The notes under the pieces were generated by a model. That model saw nothing but the letters and a program-made list of their open reading frames with translations. It did no database searches and was not told the DNA's origin. The translations under genes were made by a program, and so were the position numbers. 64,000 nucleotides of DNA from Paraburkholderia sp. (GTDB lineage Bacteria > Pseudomonadota > Gammaproteobacteria > Burkholderiales > Burkholderiaceae), in NCBI GenBank assembly GCA_004322045.1, contig SCRN01000004.1:1-64000 (forward strand), given 5' to 3'. Position 1 is the stretch's first letter. Every line of letters starts with the position of its first letter. This document shows positions 1 to 9,016 of the stretch, in pieces.

Positions 1-97
1 CTTCATTTGGCGGTTCTCCTTGGTTCCCTGTCCGGGAAGTTGGTCGTCGAAACCCGATTCTCTCGGATTTCCAACGGGGAACCGCCGCCCTCAACCT

Positions 98-898
98 TCA
101 ACTACGCCCGGGACATTGCCGTGCACGATGATAGAAGTAGGAACTGCGGGCAAGACCCAAAGCGGCTAGCAGCTCCGGCAACGCATAGGTCTCTTTCAGG
201 GCATCAACCAGCATTGTCTTCTCCCGGTTGCTCAGGAGTTGCGGGTTGATGCCCATCCCTTTTTTTATCAGTTCGTTCGCCTTCTTCAGAATATCGTGCT
301 CAAGCTGCAGCTGCCGGATGTCGCGTCGAAGCGATTCGACCTGTTGCTCCAGTTCCGCACGCTCATGGTCCGATGCTGGCTTCCTCTTGCGTTTCATAGA
401 TGCTGGAACCTCTCGACCGAGTAGCTGATTCTTCCAGTTATACAGCGTTGGCCGGCTGACACCGGCTTTCTCGGCAACCACGCGAGCGCTTTGCTCTCTG
501 GTGCACAGTTCAATGACTGCCGCCTGCTTCACCTTTTGTGATTTTGGAACGCTTCCAACGGCTCGGCCAACGATACGCTTGCTGATTTCCGGACACAATT
601 CTTCGATCCAGGTCGCAAGCGTCTCGCGACTCGGATAACCCAAAGCCCTCAAAGTTGCGGCCGCACAGCGGCCATGACTCAAATAGTGATCGACGGCAAT
701 CGTCTTCTGCTCATCAGAATACCTCCGCCTCGAACGGACATAGCCCGCCCGCAGATCGTGGCACTGCTCGTACTCGCGATGCCAGGCTTTAAGAGAGTTC
801 TTGGTCGGATAGCCCAACTGCCGAATGGTAGCTCCGATGCGCTTGTCCAGCTTCAAGTAAAGTCGAACCGCTCGAATGCGATCTTCGTATGAGAACAT
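98..898 (-). pseudogene. IS3-family transposase, OrfA plus the first residues of OrfB, truncated
   Basis: The 266-residue frame carries repeated helix-turn-helix segments of the IS3 type (residues about 5-45, 60-95 and 125-155, the last containing SRPTLYNWKNQLLG). A leucine-zipper-like stretch follows at about 175-210, then the opening of the OrfB part ending LGLARSSYFYHRAR. Homology stops at about position 120, where the frame runs into an unrelated CPGRS tail, so the DDE catalytic core is missing and the element cannot make a full transposase. The start is the ATG at 896-898. Bases 1-97 beyond the break hold nothing I recognise. Confidence 0.75.
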
Positions 899-1026
899 GA
901 ACTACCTCCAGGTAGTCCAAGTTTTTGTCCGCACCCCCAAGAAGATGCGGACGGCGGGTTGCACCGAAAGATGACGCTTTCACGCCGGGTGCATCTGAGC
1001 GTATTTAGCGCAAAGGAGTCACTCGG

Positions 1027-1110
1027 ATGGAGGCACTGCGAGCCCACATCTGTACAGATACCCGTGTAGCCGCGCTCCTAATCTGTATCCGTCAGCGCAT
1101 CCCGTCTTGA
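1027..1110 (+). other. possible 27-codon ORF cut off at the IS66 left end
   Basis: An ATG at 1027 follows a good Shine-Dalgarno stretch (AAAGGAG at 1011-1017), and the frame closes with TGA at 1108-1110, seven bases before the presumed IS66 left end. The peptide is not recognisable. It may be the N-terminus of a gene disrupted by the insertion sequence or simply chance. The rest of 900-1116 shows no gene. Confidence 0.2.
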
Positions 1111-1163
1111 ACGCACGTAAGCGCGGTGCGAATGTGTTGCCATCGTAACGACGGAGCCATGCG

Positions 1164-1580
1164 ATGGACGACACAACGGGAGAAACGGCTGTACCGACGG
1201 GTGCGCGACGCCCCCGGCAAGGCGAGGCATTCTGGCACGAGATGATCATGGCGTGGACAGTAAGCGGACTCGGCGTTCGACGTTTCTGTCATGAGCAGGC
1301 GCTCGCCGTTAGTACATTCGGCCTGTGGCGCAAGAAGCTCTCGGGCCAGGCACGTACAGAGGCGCGCGCGCTCGCGGTCGCACCCGACGCGGCATTTATC
1401 GCCTCCCATCCGGACACCGCACCAGCCATTCAGGCGCCGCCATCGACGGTGGACGCTCCGTCGTCTTCACGTGATCAGGTGACGTTGTCGCTCGCCGGTG
1501 TTCGCATCGAGCTGACCGGCGCTCATGCCGAGCGCATCGTGTGTTTCGTGCTCGGACAGCTTGGAGGTGCACGGTGCTGA
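1164..1580 (+). CDS. tnpA: IS66 TnpA (Orf1) accessory protein
   Basis: The 138-residue protein has the TnpA signature of IS66 elements: an N-terminal helix-turn-helix (residues about 20-55, SGLGVRRFCHEQALAVSTFGLWRKKL in two overlapping helices) followed by a variable linker and a short C-terminal segment. It probably helps the transposase bind the element ends. It overlaps tnpB by 7 bases (GTG at 1574, TGA at 1578-1580), which suggests translational coupling. Confidence 0.85.
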   Translation: MDDTTGETAVPTGARRPRQGEAFWHEMIMAWTVSGLGVRRFCHEQALAVSTFGLWRKKLSGQARTEARALAVAPDAAFIASHPDTAPAIQAPPSTVDAPSSSRDQVTLSLAGVRIELTGAHAERIVCFVLGQLGGARC

Positions 1581-1921
1581 TCGCAGCCGATGTCCGTGCG
1601 TATATCTGCCGTGAGCCGGTCGACATGCGCAAATCGATTGATGGGCTGTCGTATCTGGTCGAACCGCTGCTTGCCCAGAATCCTGTCTCGGGCAATCTGT
1701 TCGTGTTCGTCGGCCGGGATCGCTCGAAAGTCAAATGTCTATACTGGGATCGCACCGGCTTCGCGCTCTGGTACAAGCGCCTGGAACGGCGCCGCTTTCC
1801 GTCACCGTTGGCGCTCGCGCAACGCGGCTTCACGCTTGCTGAACTCAATGCCTGGCTCGAGGGCATTGAGATCCCGGCGTGCGAGCCGCATCGCGCCGTC
1901 GCGGTGACACACGTGAGCTGA
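1574..1921 (+). CDS. tnpB: IS66 TnpB (Orf2) accessory protein
   Basis: The 115-residue product matches the highly conserved IS66 Orf2 family, with the features PVDMRKSIDGL near the N-terminus and LFVFVGRDRSKVKCLYWDRTG in mid-protein. The family is required for IS66 transposition, but its biochemical role is unclear. The GTG at 1574 is preferred over the ATG at 1541 because it follows GGAGGTG at 1563-1569 and begins at the conserved N-terminus. It overlaps tnpA and ends 65 bases before tnpC. Confidence 0.88.
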   Translation: MLIAADVRAYICREPVDMRKSIDGLSYLVEPLLAQNPVSGNLFVFVGRDRSKVKCLYWDRTGFALWYKRLERRRFPSPLALAQRGFTLAELNAWLEGIEIPACEPHRAVAVTHVS

Positions 1922-1986
1922 ACTCGCTGTCGCCTGCGCAGATACAACGCTCCCCGATCTTGTAAACGTAGCGCGAGTTGGGCATC

Positions 1987-3510
1987 ATGATAGCCATGCC
2001 GCCCACCGCCATCACTGTCGCGGAATTGCCGGTCGAGCCCGATGCGCTGCAAGCCTTCGCGCTCGAACAGAACCGGCTGGCATGCGTGCTTTGGGAGCAA
2101 CTGGAAGCGCTGCAGCACCAGATTGTCCAGGCGAACCGCGCCCGCTTCGGCGTCAGTTCCGAGCGACTGGCGGGTCAGGCGGAACTGTTCGATGCCACCA
2201 CGGCGTTACCCGTTCCGCCCGAGCCCGCCGCGGTTCCGGTCGCAGGCCACACCCGCAAGGGGCGTCCGGCCCTGCCGAAGGACCTGCCGCGCACGCGGAT
2301 TGAATACGATCTGAACGACGAACAGAAAGCCGCATTCGATTCGCTCGAGCGTATCGGCGAGGAGCGCAGCGAGACGCTGCACTACGAGCCGTCGAGGCTC
2401 ACCGTCATTGAGCATATCCGCTTCAAGTACGCAGCGAAGAAGGATGGCGAGTCGACCATCGTGACCGCAAGTGCCCAGCCTTCGCCGCTGCCGAAGAGCA
2501 ACGCGAGCGCGAGCCTGCTGGCTAACATCCTGGTCAACACCTATGTCGATAATCTGCCCTTGAACCGGCAGGAGATGCGCTATGCACGACGTGGTGTACA
2601 TCTGCCCCGGGCAACGCTGTGCGAATGGAAGCTGGCGGCAGCCGAACTGCTCGAAGTGCTGCTGCCACCGCTGCGTGCTCACCAGTTGCAGGCACCCCGC
2701 ATGCATGTGGACGACACGACGCTGCCATTGCTCGAGAAGGGTTGCACGGCGACGCGCACAGCACGATTATGGGGATACCTGGGCGCGGGCCGGCGCGAGG
2801 AGAACGGCGTCTGGGTCGACCACCCGCCGGCGGTCGTGTTCGAGTTCGCCGAATCGCGCTCGGGCTCGCATCCACTGCGGTACCTGCAAAAGTACAAAGG
2901 CTATCTGCAGGCGGACGCGTACAGTGGACATGCCGCACTTTACGAAACCGGAAACATTGTCGAGGTCGGATGTTGGGCCCATTGCCGCCGACGCTTCTTC
3001 GAAATCGCGAAGACGCAGAGCAAACCGGGACTTGCGGCGCAGGCGCTGCAGTGGATTGCCAGCCTGTATGCGATCGAGTCGCGGATCCGGGACCAAACAC
3101 CTGATCTCAAATATGCGGCGCGGCAAGCCGAGGCGCTGCCGATACTTGCCCGGTTCCGGCAATGGCTGGAAGGCAATGTCATCGGTTTGCCGGCTCAGGC
3201 GCCGCTCGCAAAGGCGTTCGGCTATGCGTTACGTCATTGGCAGGCACTCATTCGCTACACCGAGAGTGGTATCCTGCTGCCTGATAACAATGCCCTCGAG
3301 CGTCAAATTCGCCCTATCGCCCTGGGGAGAGCCAACTGGACATTCGCGGGCTCGCCGCGTGGCGCCAAGGCCGCCGCCACGATGTACTCGCTGCTCGGTA
3401 CGGCTCGCCTGAACGGTTTCGAACCTTATGCGTGGCTCAAGGACACGCTCGAGAAGCTGCCGTCGTATCCTGTCAATCACGCGCACGAACTGTTGCCGCT
3501 CGCCCGTTAA
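1987..3510 (+). CDS. tnpC: IS66-family DDE transposase TnpC (Orf3)
   Basis: The 507-residue protein has the usual IS66 order. An N-terminal leucine-rich coiled coil (about 15-60) is followed by the region that normally holds a zinc ribbon, the DDE catalytic core with MHVDDT (first Asp) and YLQADAYSGH (second Asp), and the C-terminal NNALERQIRPIALGR (catalytic Glu) with NWTFAGSPRGAKA. It cuts and joins the element ends. The four zinc-binding cysteines common in this family are absent: the positions read KAAFDSLE and YAAKKDGE. The ATG at 1987 is chosen over an upstream TTG. The protein appears intact. Confidence 0.9.
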   Translation: MIAMPPTAITVAELPVEPDALQAFALEQNRLACVLWEQLEALQHQIVQANRARFGVSSERLAGQAELFDATTALPVPPEPAAVPVAGHTRKGRPALPKDLPRTRIEYDLNDEQKAAFDSLERIGEERSETLHYEPSRLTVIEHIRFKYAAKKDGESTIVTASAQPSPLPKSNASASLLANILVNTYVDNLPLNRQEMRYARRGVHLPRATLCEWKLAAAELLEVLLPPLRAHQLQAPRMHVDDTTLPLLEKGCTATRTARLWGYLGAGRREENGVWVDHPPAVVFEFAESRSGSHPLRYLQKYKGYLQADAYSGHAALYETGNIVEVGCWAHCRRRFFEIAKTQSKPGLAAQALQWIASLYAIESRIRDQTPDLKYAARQAEALPILARFRQWLEGNVIGLPAQAPLAKAFGYALRHWQALIRYTESGILLPDNNALERQIRPIALGRANWTFAGSPRGAKAAATMYSLLGTARLNGFEPYAWLKDTLEKLPSYPVNHAHELLPLAR

Positions 3511-3524
3511 ACGCCTTCACGTTC

Positions 3525-4016
3525 ATGGACATTCTCGACTCGCTTCGGCAGGCGCCCAGCGCCGAGCTGTATCGCCTTTATCTCGCCATCGGAAAAATGC
3601 TCGATGACCCGAGACGCATTCTGGAAGTACGTCAGCGCCTGCACCTCGGAATGGCTGTCAGCTATATCGGCGACAATCCGCTGGGACCTCCGTCGCAGGG
3701 CACCGTCGTCGAGCTTCGACACGCACAGGCGATCGTTCAGGACAGTGTGAGCCGGCGGCGCTGGGCGCTGCCGTATGCGGCGATCGTTGCCGATAGCAAG
3801 GCCGCCCCGATTCATCCCGAACCAGCACCGCCACCGCGCGCACGACGCGAAGAGTTCTTCGTCGGCGACACCGTTGGTTTCACCGACAAACACCTGAGCG
3901 AGCGGGTCGGCACCATCGTCAGGCTGAACTCGAAAACTGCCTCGATTGCCGTGACAGACTCCGAAGGACACTGGCGCGTTTCCTACGGCCTGCTGCGGCG
4001 TATCGTCGACCTATAA
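3525..4016 (+). CDS. IS66 passenger protein of unknown function, C-terminal SH3/KOW-like segment
   Basis: I do not recognise a named family. The 163-residue protein starts at the ATG (MDILDSLRQ) 14 bases after the tnpC stop. It has a helical N-terminal half and a C-terminal stretch (about 115-163, VGDTVGFTDKHLSERVGTIVRLN) that reads like a small beta-barrel of the KOW/SH3 kind, so a nucleic-acid or protein contact role is possible. It lies between tnpC and a CcbP-like gene on the same strand, apparently inside the IS. A longer frame starting at 3432 overlaps tnpC and is less likely. Confidence 0.6.
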   Translation: MDILDSLRQAPSAELYRLYLAIGKMLDDPRRILEVRQRLHLGMAVSYIGDNPLGPPSQGTVVELRHAQAIVQDSVSRRRWALPYAAIVADSKAAPIHPEPAPPPRARREEFFVGDTVGFTDKHLSERVGTIVRLNSKTASIAVTDSEGHWRVSYGLLRRIVDL

Positions 4017-4048
4017 CCCCATCTATATGCCGATCACCGTACAACATC

Positions 4049-4417
4049 ATGGCCAAGACCAAAATCAACGCGGAACGTGAACATCGCATCGAGATGGAGG
4101 TGGTCGTCGACGCCTATACCGAGGAAGAGCGGGCGACGTCGTGGTACTGCCATCTGGAAGAGCAGCTCTCGTTTCCGTTCGAGGCCGGCATTCGCAAAGC
4201 AATGGCCTCTTCACCGCTGCGCCCGGGTGAACACGTCTCGGTCACAGGACTCGCTCATGAAGACCTGTGTCGGGTTGGCATCTTCGTTTGGGTTCGGCGG
4301 GGCCAACGTGACGTGGTGGCACCCCTGGCCCAGATCGTTCCCGTGAACTGCGATGAACCGACACAAGTAGCCGTCGCCGACTGGCACTACTGGCATGATC
4401 AAGGTTACGCGTTCTGA
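4049..4417 (+). CDS. small CcbP-like (putative calcium-binding) protein, IS66 passenger
   Basis: The 122-residue acidic protein resembles the small calcium-binding CcbP family first described in cyanobacteria. The resemblance lies in the pattern EEERATSWYCHLEEQLSFPFEA, in the later CRVGIFVWVRR with VAPLAQIVPV, and in the closing VADWHYWHDQGYAF. The family assignment rests on memory of these patterns and could be wrong. It is the last complete gene of the IS66 element and reads in the same direction as the transposase genes, 32 bases after the preceding passenger. Confidence 0.55.
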   Translation: MAKTKINAEREHRIEMEVVVDAYTEEERATSWYCHLEEQLSFPFEAGIRKAMASSPLRPGEHVSVTGLAHEDLCRVGIFVWVRRGQRDVVAPLAQIVPVNCDEPTQVAVADWHYWHDQGYAF

Positions 4418-4529
4418 CATCCAGAAAGCCGTCGCGCTGTCGCAGTGGGATCTCGTTCGCCTCGTCCTGATCTCTCGCAGCGTTGTTGGTCCCGTACTTA
4501 AAATTCCAACTTCTGACGGGTTACGCTGA
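4395..4529 (+). CDS. possible 44-residue ORF at the end of the IS66 element
   Basis: An ATG at 4395 overlaps the end of the CcbP-like gene by 23 bases and opens a 44-codon frame (MIKVTRSDIQKAVALSQWDL at its start) that could form an amphipathic helix. No family is recognised and no clear ribosome-binding site is visible. It may be a third passenger or a chance frame. Confidence 0.25.
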   Translation: MIKVTRSDIQKAVALSQWDLVRLVLISRSVVGPVLKIPTSDGLR

Positions 4530-4652
4530 CGGATACCCTAATCTCCCGCTCGCGCGTCGTCGCCGGAATCCAGGCCCGGCTTCGCTGCTTCGACGCGGTT
4601 CTGAAAATACACCTTGAACGGTGCAAGTTTGCCGGTGGCTGGCACGCCTTAC

Positions 4653-4884
4653 GTTGTGGTGGGCCCGGCGAAAGATACCTCTGCACTGTGTTGATCACGT
4701 TGCCGGGTTCGATCGCGATGTCCGGAGGCTGTTTCCCTAGCGACGCAGAATCCCGATTTCCCATGTACTCCTCGTAGCTGATCACGAGACCGCTCGAAAG
4801 GAGCAACCCTACAACGAGGTTTATCAATTCTTGACTGCGCGACAATGTTAGAGGGTCGTCGTGGGGGGCTCCATAGGCATCCAA
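4653..4884 (-). other. unassigned stretch with a truncated open frame
   Basis: On the minus strand a frame opens with TTG at 4882-4884, directly after the stop of the downstream dehydrogenase. It reads plausible protein (SQELINLVVGLLLSSGLVIS) until about 4653, where the presumed IS66 end begins. It may be the N-terminus of a gene interrupted by the IS66 element. No family is recognised. Confidence 0.2.
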
Positions 4885-5658
4885 TCACGGTGCGGCGCCC
4901 ATTCCTCCGTCGATGCGGTATTGTGCCCCGGTGATAAAGGCGCTTTCGTCACTGGCGAGGAACAAAACCAGGTTTGCTACCTCTTGCGCCTCTGCATATC
5001 TTCCCAACGGAATTCTTCCCGAAAAATCTTTCTGTGCTCTTTCAGAACTCTCAGGATCAAAACCAGATTCGATGGAACGCATCATTCTAGTGTTGACCGG
5101 TGAAGGATGAACAGAATTAACGCGAACATTATATTTTGAAACTTCAAGAGCAGCAGTTTTCGTTAGGCCACTGACTGCATGCTTGCTGGTGATGTACGGA
5201 CCAAGGTTCGGCGTTCCATCAAGGCCGCCGTTGGAGGACATGTTGATAACACTGCCCATTTCTTTTTCTATCATGATTGGCAGAACATGCTTAAGCCCCA
5301 AAAATACCCCGCGGACATTGACTGCCTGTACTCTTTCAAAATCTTCCACCGAGACCTCAATGAGCGGTTGGACCTTCCCTTCAATGCCTGCATTATTGAA
5401 AAATACATCAATCGTGCCAAAAGACTCGATGGTTTTCTGAACGTAATTCTTGACCCGATCTTCTTGTGTCACGTCAGCCTGAATGACTAACAGATCGCCG
5501 AGGCCGGCCATCTCCGATCTGGCCTTTTCAAGTGCTTCATCAGACACGTCCACAATTGCAACCTTAGCCCCTTCTTCCAAAAATCTTCTGGCGGTTGCTT
5601 TTCCAATTCCGCCGCTCCCACCGGTAATGAGGGCGACCTTATTTTTCAGGCGATTCAT
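4885..5658 (-). CDS. SDR-family NAD(P)-dependent oxidoreductase
   Basis: This is a classical short-chain dehydrogenase of 257 residues. It has the nucleotide-binding TGGSGGIG motif at about 13-20, the aspartate after the second strand (IVDVS) that usually favours NAD, NNAG at about 89-92, and the catalytic Ser and Tyr-x-x-x-Lys (YITSK at about 155). The substrate cannot be told. A good AAAGGAG lies just upstream of the ATG. Its base composition is clearly poorer in GC than its neighbours, including the next dehydrogenase, which points to recent acquisition. It follows the second SDR gene by 70 bases on the same strand, so the two are probably one operon acting on related substrates. Confidence 0.88.
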   Translation of the reverse strand: MNRLKNKVALITGGSGGIGKATARRFLEEGAKVAIVDVSDEALEKARSEMAGLGDLLVIQADVTQEDRVKNYVQKTIESFGTIDVFFNNAGIEGKVQPLIEVSVEDFERVQAVNVRGVFLGLKHVLPIMIEKEMGSVINMSSNGGLDGTPNLGPYITSKHAVSGLTKTAALEVSKYNVRVNSVHPSPVNTRMMRSIESGFDPESSERAQKDFSGRIPLGRYAEAQEVANLVLFLASDESAFITGAQYRIDGGMGAAP

Positions 5659-5728
5659 CTTATATCTCCTTTGCTGGCTGTTTGAAGCAAATCAGCGAGC
5701 CTACTCGCTGAGATCAGGTTCGAACGAA

Positions 5729-6538
5729 TCATTGCGCTGTGAATCCGCCGTCGATCGGGATGACCGCGCCCGTGACGAAACGAGCCTCGTCGCTTGCCAA
5801 GTAAAGAATTCCGTAGGCGATGTCTTCGGGTTCGCCAAGGCAGCCGAGCGGATGCAATCTTGCTGCACCGGCACGGGCCGCTTCAGCATCCCCCGTCCTT
5901 TCGAAGAACCCTGCCACCATTGGCGTGGAAACGAAACCCGGGCATATGGCATTAACCCGGATCTTCCTATGGGCGTACATCATGGCATCGCTTTTGGTCA
6001 TCATGATCACCGCACCTTTGGATGCCTGATAGACCGAATAGGGCGAGTCGGCCGACGCGCCGCCGACCAGGCCGTAGATTGACGACAGGTTGATGATGCT
6101 TGCGCCAGCCTGCATCACGGGAATCGCATGCTTGGTGCAGTGAAAGACACCACGGACATTCACGTCCATCACGCGATCGTACTCGGCCGTGGTCACCTCG
6201 TGGATCGGCTTTTGGATGCCGGCCAGCCCCGCGTTATTGACGAGCACGTCCAGCCGCCCCCATTGCTTGACGATCTCGGCGACGACCCGTTGAACGGAGT
6301 CCTCGCTGGCGACATCCAGGCGCGTGAACAGCGCGTCGCCGCCGGCCGATTGGATCGCATCGACCACCTCGGCTCCCTCGTTTTCAGCGAGGTCGCCCAC
6401 CACGACTTTTGCGCCGTGCCGGGCAAGAAGGACCGCAGTCGCCCCGCCGATGCCTTTGGCTCCGCCTGTGACCAGTACAACCTTCCCCCTCACGCGGCCG
6501 GTGCCTAGATTCCCGTTCTGCTCTACGGTCTCTGTCAT
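5729..6538 (-). CDS. SDR-family NAD(P)-dependent oxidoreductase
   Basis: The 269-residue short-chain dehydrogenase has TGGAKGIG (about 25-32), DLAEN after the second strand (probable NAD preference), NNAG (about 103-106), a catalytic Ser in NLSSIYG, and YQASK (about 168-172). The C-terminal GGF is typical of the classical family. It has normal high GC, unlike the downstream SDR gene. It is the upstream gene of the pair. The substrate is unknown; sterols, sugars or small alcohols are all possible in this family. Confidence 0.88.
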   Translation of the reverse strand: MTETVEQNGNLGTGRVRGKVVLVTGGAKGIGGATAVLLARHGAKVVVGDLAENEGAEVVDAIQSAGGDALFTRLDVASEDSVQRVVAEIVKQWGRLDVLVNNAGLAGIQKPIHEVTTAEYDRVMDVNVRGVFHCTKHAIPVMQAGASIINLSSIYGLVGGASADSPYSVYQASKGAVIMMTKSDAMMYAHRKIRVNAICPGFVSTPMVAGFFERTGDAEAARAGAARLHPLGCLGEPEDIAYGILYLASDEARFVTGAVIPIDGGFTAQ

Positions 6539-6804
6539 CGCTGCTTATATGGACGCCTCTCGGTTTGCCAGGTGATATTTGTGTGGGCGGACAGGATCAG
6601 GCTTCAGACTTATCCGGCCTATGACGCGGACGCCAGTCGGCTGGCCCTGATGGAATTCGCCGGGGAAGACCTCATCTCCATGAAGTCCTCGAAGGACAAG
6701 CAACGATTCAGGTTTGCTTCCCTGCGGTCCGACCTGTTTTGCCATCACACGTGTATCTACCTGCGCAACCTATAAGCGACCAATCTCCATAGTAAGTTGA
6801 TGTT

Positions 6805-7105
6805 CTACGCGGCATTGGCCACGTAACCGGGTTGATACGTTCGCTCGTGAGCCAGTAGCGCCCAGATGGTGCGTGCGATCTTGTTAGCTAATGCAACGAC
6901 GGCAACATTGAACTGTCGTCGCGTAAGCAAGCGTTGCAGCGAGTGGCTCACCTGCTTCGAATTAGCGAGCACGACGCGGGCGCCGTGAATGAGCAAAGTG
7001 CGCAAGTACACGTCGCCGCCTTTGCTGATGCCAAGCAACTTGACGCGGCCTTGGCGGCGGCAAACCGTGTTGCTCCGGCGACCGCCTATCCACGACGGTA
7101 TTGCG
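6805..7105 (-). pseudogene. IS110-family transposase, C-terminal remnant
   Basis: The minus strand encodes the characteristic IS110 end: LLGISKGGDVYLRTLLIHGAR, later NVAVVALANKIARTIWALLAHERTYQP. Upstream of about 7036 the match continues only weakly and with frame disturbance (a PSWIG-like piece at about 7095). The DEDD catalytic N-terminal domain is absent. No full element or ends are visible. Confidence 0.75.
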
Positions 7106-7384
7106 GTTTATGCATGACTGATATTGGTGTTTACGATATGATGTCGACAGTCGAGGATGCACATGGCCAGTGTTGCTGCTGCCGCATCATGTCGTTGGTA
7201 GCCAGAATCTGTGCGTGTGAGAGACGTTCCGATGGAACGAAATTGATACGAGGTCAGGCCATGAAGGACGGTGCGTACGCATTTGTTAGCGGCGGTGCAA
7301 AAAGCAACACTAGATGGTGGCGCAAGATTGAGTAAAAGCGCCAATCACAATCGGGTTTTCGGCTTGGGCATGTCCGACGATATG

Positions 7385-7600
7385 GCTGCTGGGCGGAACG
7401 CTTGACTGTCGACCATAAACTAGTAGCCCATGTTCCGAAGTCGCTGTCTTTTTTCGATTGCGCTTCGCTTCCTGTCGGAGCCCTGACCTGTTGGGGTGCT
7501 CTCTTCCTCGACAGGAGTTCGCTCGCGACTAATGTCGATCGCGTGCTGGTCGTCGGCGGCGCGGGCGGCGTCGGATCGATGGCAACGCAGCTTCTTCGAA
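7385..7600 (+). pseudogene. zinc-type alcohol dehydrogenase / quinone oxidoreductase fragment
   Basis: The frame reads like the middle of a medium-chain dehydrogenase: WAERLTVDHKLVAHVPKSLS, then SLPVGALTCWGALF, then the Rossmann motif VLVVGGAGGVGSMATQL. It is broken on both sides, with no start, no catalytic N-terminal domain and no C-terminus, and joins a transposase scrap at about 7600. It is a decayed gene fragment. Confidence 0.65.
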
Positions 7601-7604
7601 AGAA

Positions 7605-7790
7605 GTGGAATGCTTTCATCATATCGACAGCGTCACGGCCCGAATCCCGGTTCTGGCGCTCGGCAAGAGCCGACCGACCAGCAAGGCGGAAATGATCGGT
7701 ACCGTCCGCCGGCATCTGCATCGTCGGCAGAAGGAGCCGCACGTGATCCGCAACCTGTTCAAGGAAAAACATGTCCGGTATGCCGCTTGA
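7605..7790 (+). pseudogene. C-terminal remnant of a transposase
   Basis: The last 60 codons of this frame (MIGTVRRHLHRRQKEPHVI followed by RNLFKEKHVRYAA and stop) look like the C-terminus of a transposase of a kind I have seen in beta-proteobacteria but cannot assign safely to a family. It joins the dehydrogenase fragment without a gap, so the junction is probably an old IS end or deletion. Confidence 0.4.
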
Positions 7791-8395
7791 TCAAGTACGC
7801 ACTATTTGATGCACCCGTCAGTAATGCGGGAATCACATCGATGACGAGCTTGCGGGTTTTCTTGTTGGTATTAATATGTATTCCTATATATAGGGATTTT
7901 CCGTCTGGAGCTGTCGGTGATGGATGAATAGACCCGGCGTACGCGCGCTCAAGGGAACGGACAAAGTCGCATGCCCGAAGGATCGGGTGCAGGACTTGGC
8001 GAAGCGCGCACTTGAGTGAATAAGCGGAAGGTTGGGCTATGCGTCGAACGAAACGACGGTCCGGACGGAATCAACGACTCAGGTGGGACTATGCCATGGC
8101 GTGATTAAACCTGCACGGGACAAGGGGTGGCCTCGTTCGTTTTGATATTACTGTTGGGCGGACTGACCGGATGGTGCACGTTGTCGTCAATGAATTGTTT
8201 CCCCCGCGTTGGACCAGTGGAAAACTTATCCGCCGCTGTGGGACGAAATATGCGAATTGCATGCGAAGGACAAGGGCAAACTAGGCAAATGCATCGGGAA
8301 ATATCGGCTCGGGGTGTTCAGCGTGGCTGACCTTGCCGGCCGTGCTACAGTGAGCCCGTCATGAATATTTTTCTAACAACCTCAGTCGCGCCGAT
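7791..8395. other. 605 bases without a recognisable gene
   Basis: Only short frames are present on either strand and none resembles a family known to me. Given the flanking IS scraps, this is probably decayed island DNA. No hairpin or repeat stands out. Confidence 0.4.
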
Positions 8396-9016
8396 ATGAA
8401 CTATATTCCCCAATTCTCTGCCGTTGCCGGCGTGATGCTTCTCGCCTGCGTTAGTCCAGGTCCCGACCTTATCGCCGTCACGTCCCACGCACTGGCGAAG
8501 CGGCGGACAGGTCTCTTTGCTGCGGCCGGCATCGCGACATCGCATGCGCTGTGGGCAGCGCTGGCAATTTTCGGCCTCGGACTTATCCTCGCGAAGTTGG
8601 CGTGGTTGTATGAAGCGATTCGGATTACCGGCGCGGTCTATCTGCTCTATCTTGGCGGAAAGACCCTGGCCGGGTTGAGGAAGTCCGTCAAGCAAGCTGA
8701 GGTGAGCGCGCAGTTGGTGAAGAGTGATCGGCAGGCTTATCGGCGAGGACTTTTCGTCGGTCTCACGAACCCAAAAGGGGCAGCGTTCTTCGGTAGTCTG
8801 TTCGTCACCGTTCTGCCTGCACATGCTCCGATGTGGGTTTACGGCGCGACCTTGGCAATCGTCACGGTGGTCTCGCTGAGCTGGTTTAGTGCGATGGCGA
8901 TTCTCTTTTCCACGAGTCGTGTACAGGTGGGCTATGTCCGGCTGCGCAAGCCAATTGATGCAGTTTTGGGGACTGTCCTACTCGGGCTGGGTGTGAAACT
9001 TGCCGTGGATCGATAA
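8396..9016 (+). CDS. LysE/RhtB-family exporter
   Basis: The 206-residue inner-membrane protein has the six-helix layout and N-terminal signature of the LysE/RhtB family (VMLLACVSPGPDLIAVTSHA with the conserved S-PGPD, and a GLTNPKGAAFF motif at about 122-132). Members export amino acids or their derivatives; the substrate here is not predictable. The gene is intact although surrounded by decayed mobile-element debris. Its Shine-Dalgarno is weak and the start is taken at the ATG at 8396. Confidence 0.88.
   Translation: MNYIPQFSAVAGVMLLACVSPGPDLIAVTSHALAKRRTGLFAAAGIATSHALWAALAIFGLGLILAKLAWLYEAIRITGAVYLLYLGGKTLAGLRKSVKQAEVSAQLVKSDRQAYRRGLFVGLTNPKGAAFFGSLFVTVLPAHAPMWVYGATLAIVTVVSLSWFSAMAILFSTSRVQVGYVRLRKPIDAVLGTVLLGLGVKLAVDR

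Larger units (their letters stand above)
1117..4652 (+). mobile_element. IS66-family insertion sequence with two passenger genes
   Basis: The element contains the standard IS66 trio tnpA-tnpB-tnpC in one direction, followed by two extra small genes. The proposed left end begins GTAAGCGCGGTGCG at 1117, matching the GTAAGCG ends usual for IS66. The right end is proposed at 4652, where the minus strand reads GTAAGGCGTGCC. The terminal repeats match only imperfectly, and no 8-bp target duplication is visible (1109-1116 differs from 4653-4660), so the borders are tentative. Either an end has been rearranged or the true right end lies elsewhere. Confidence 0.5.
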
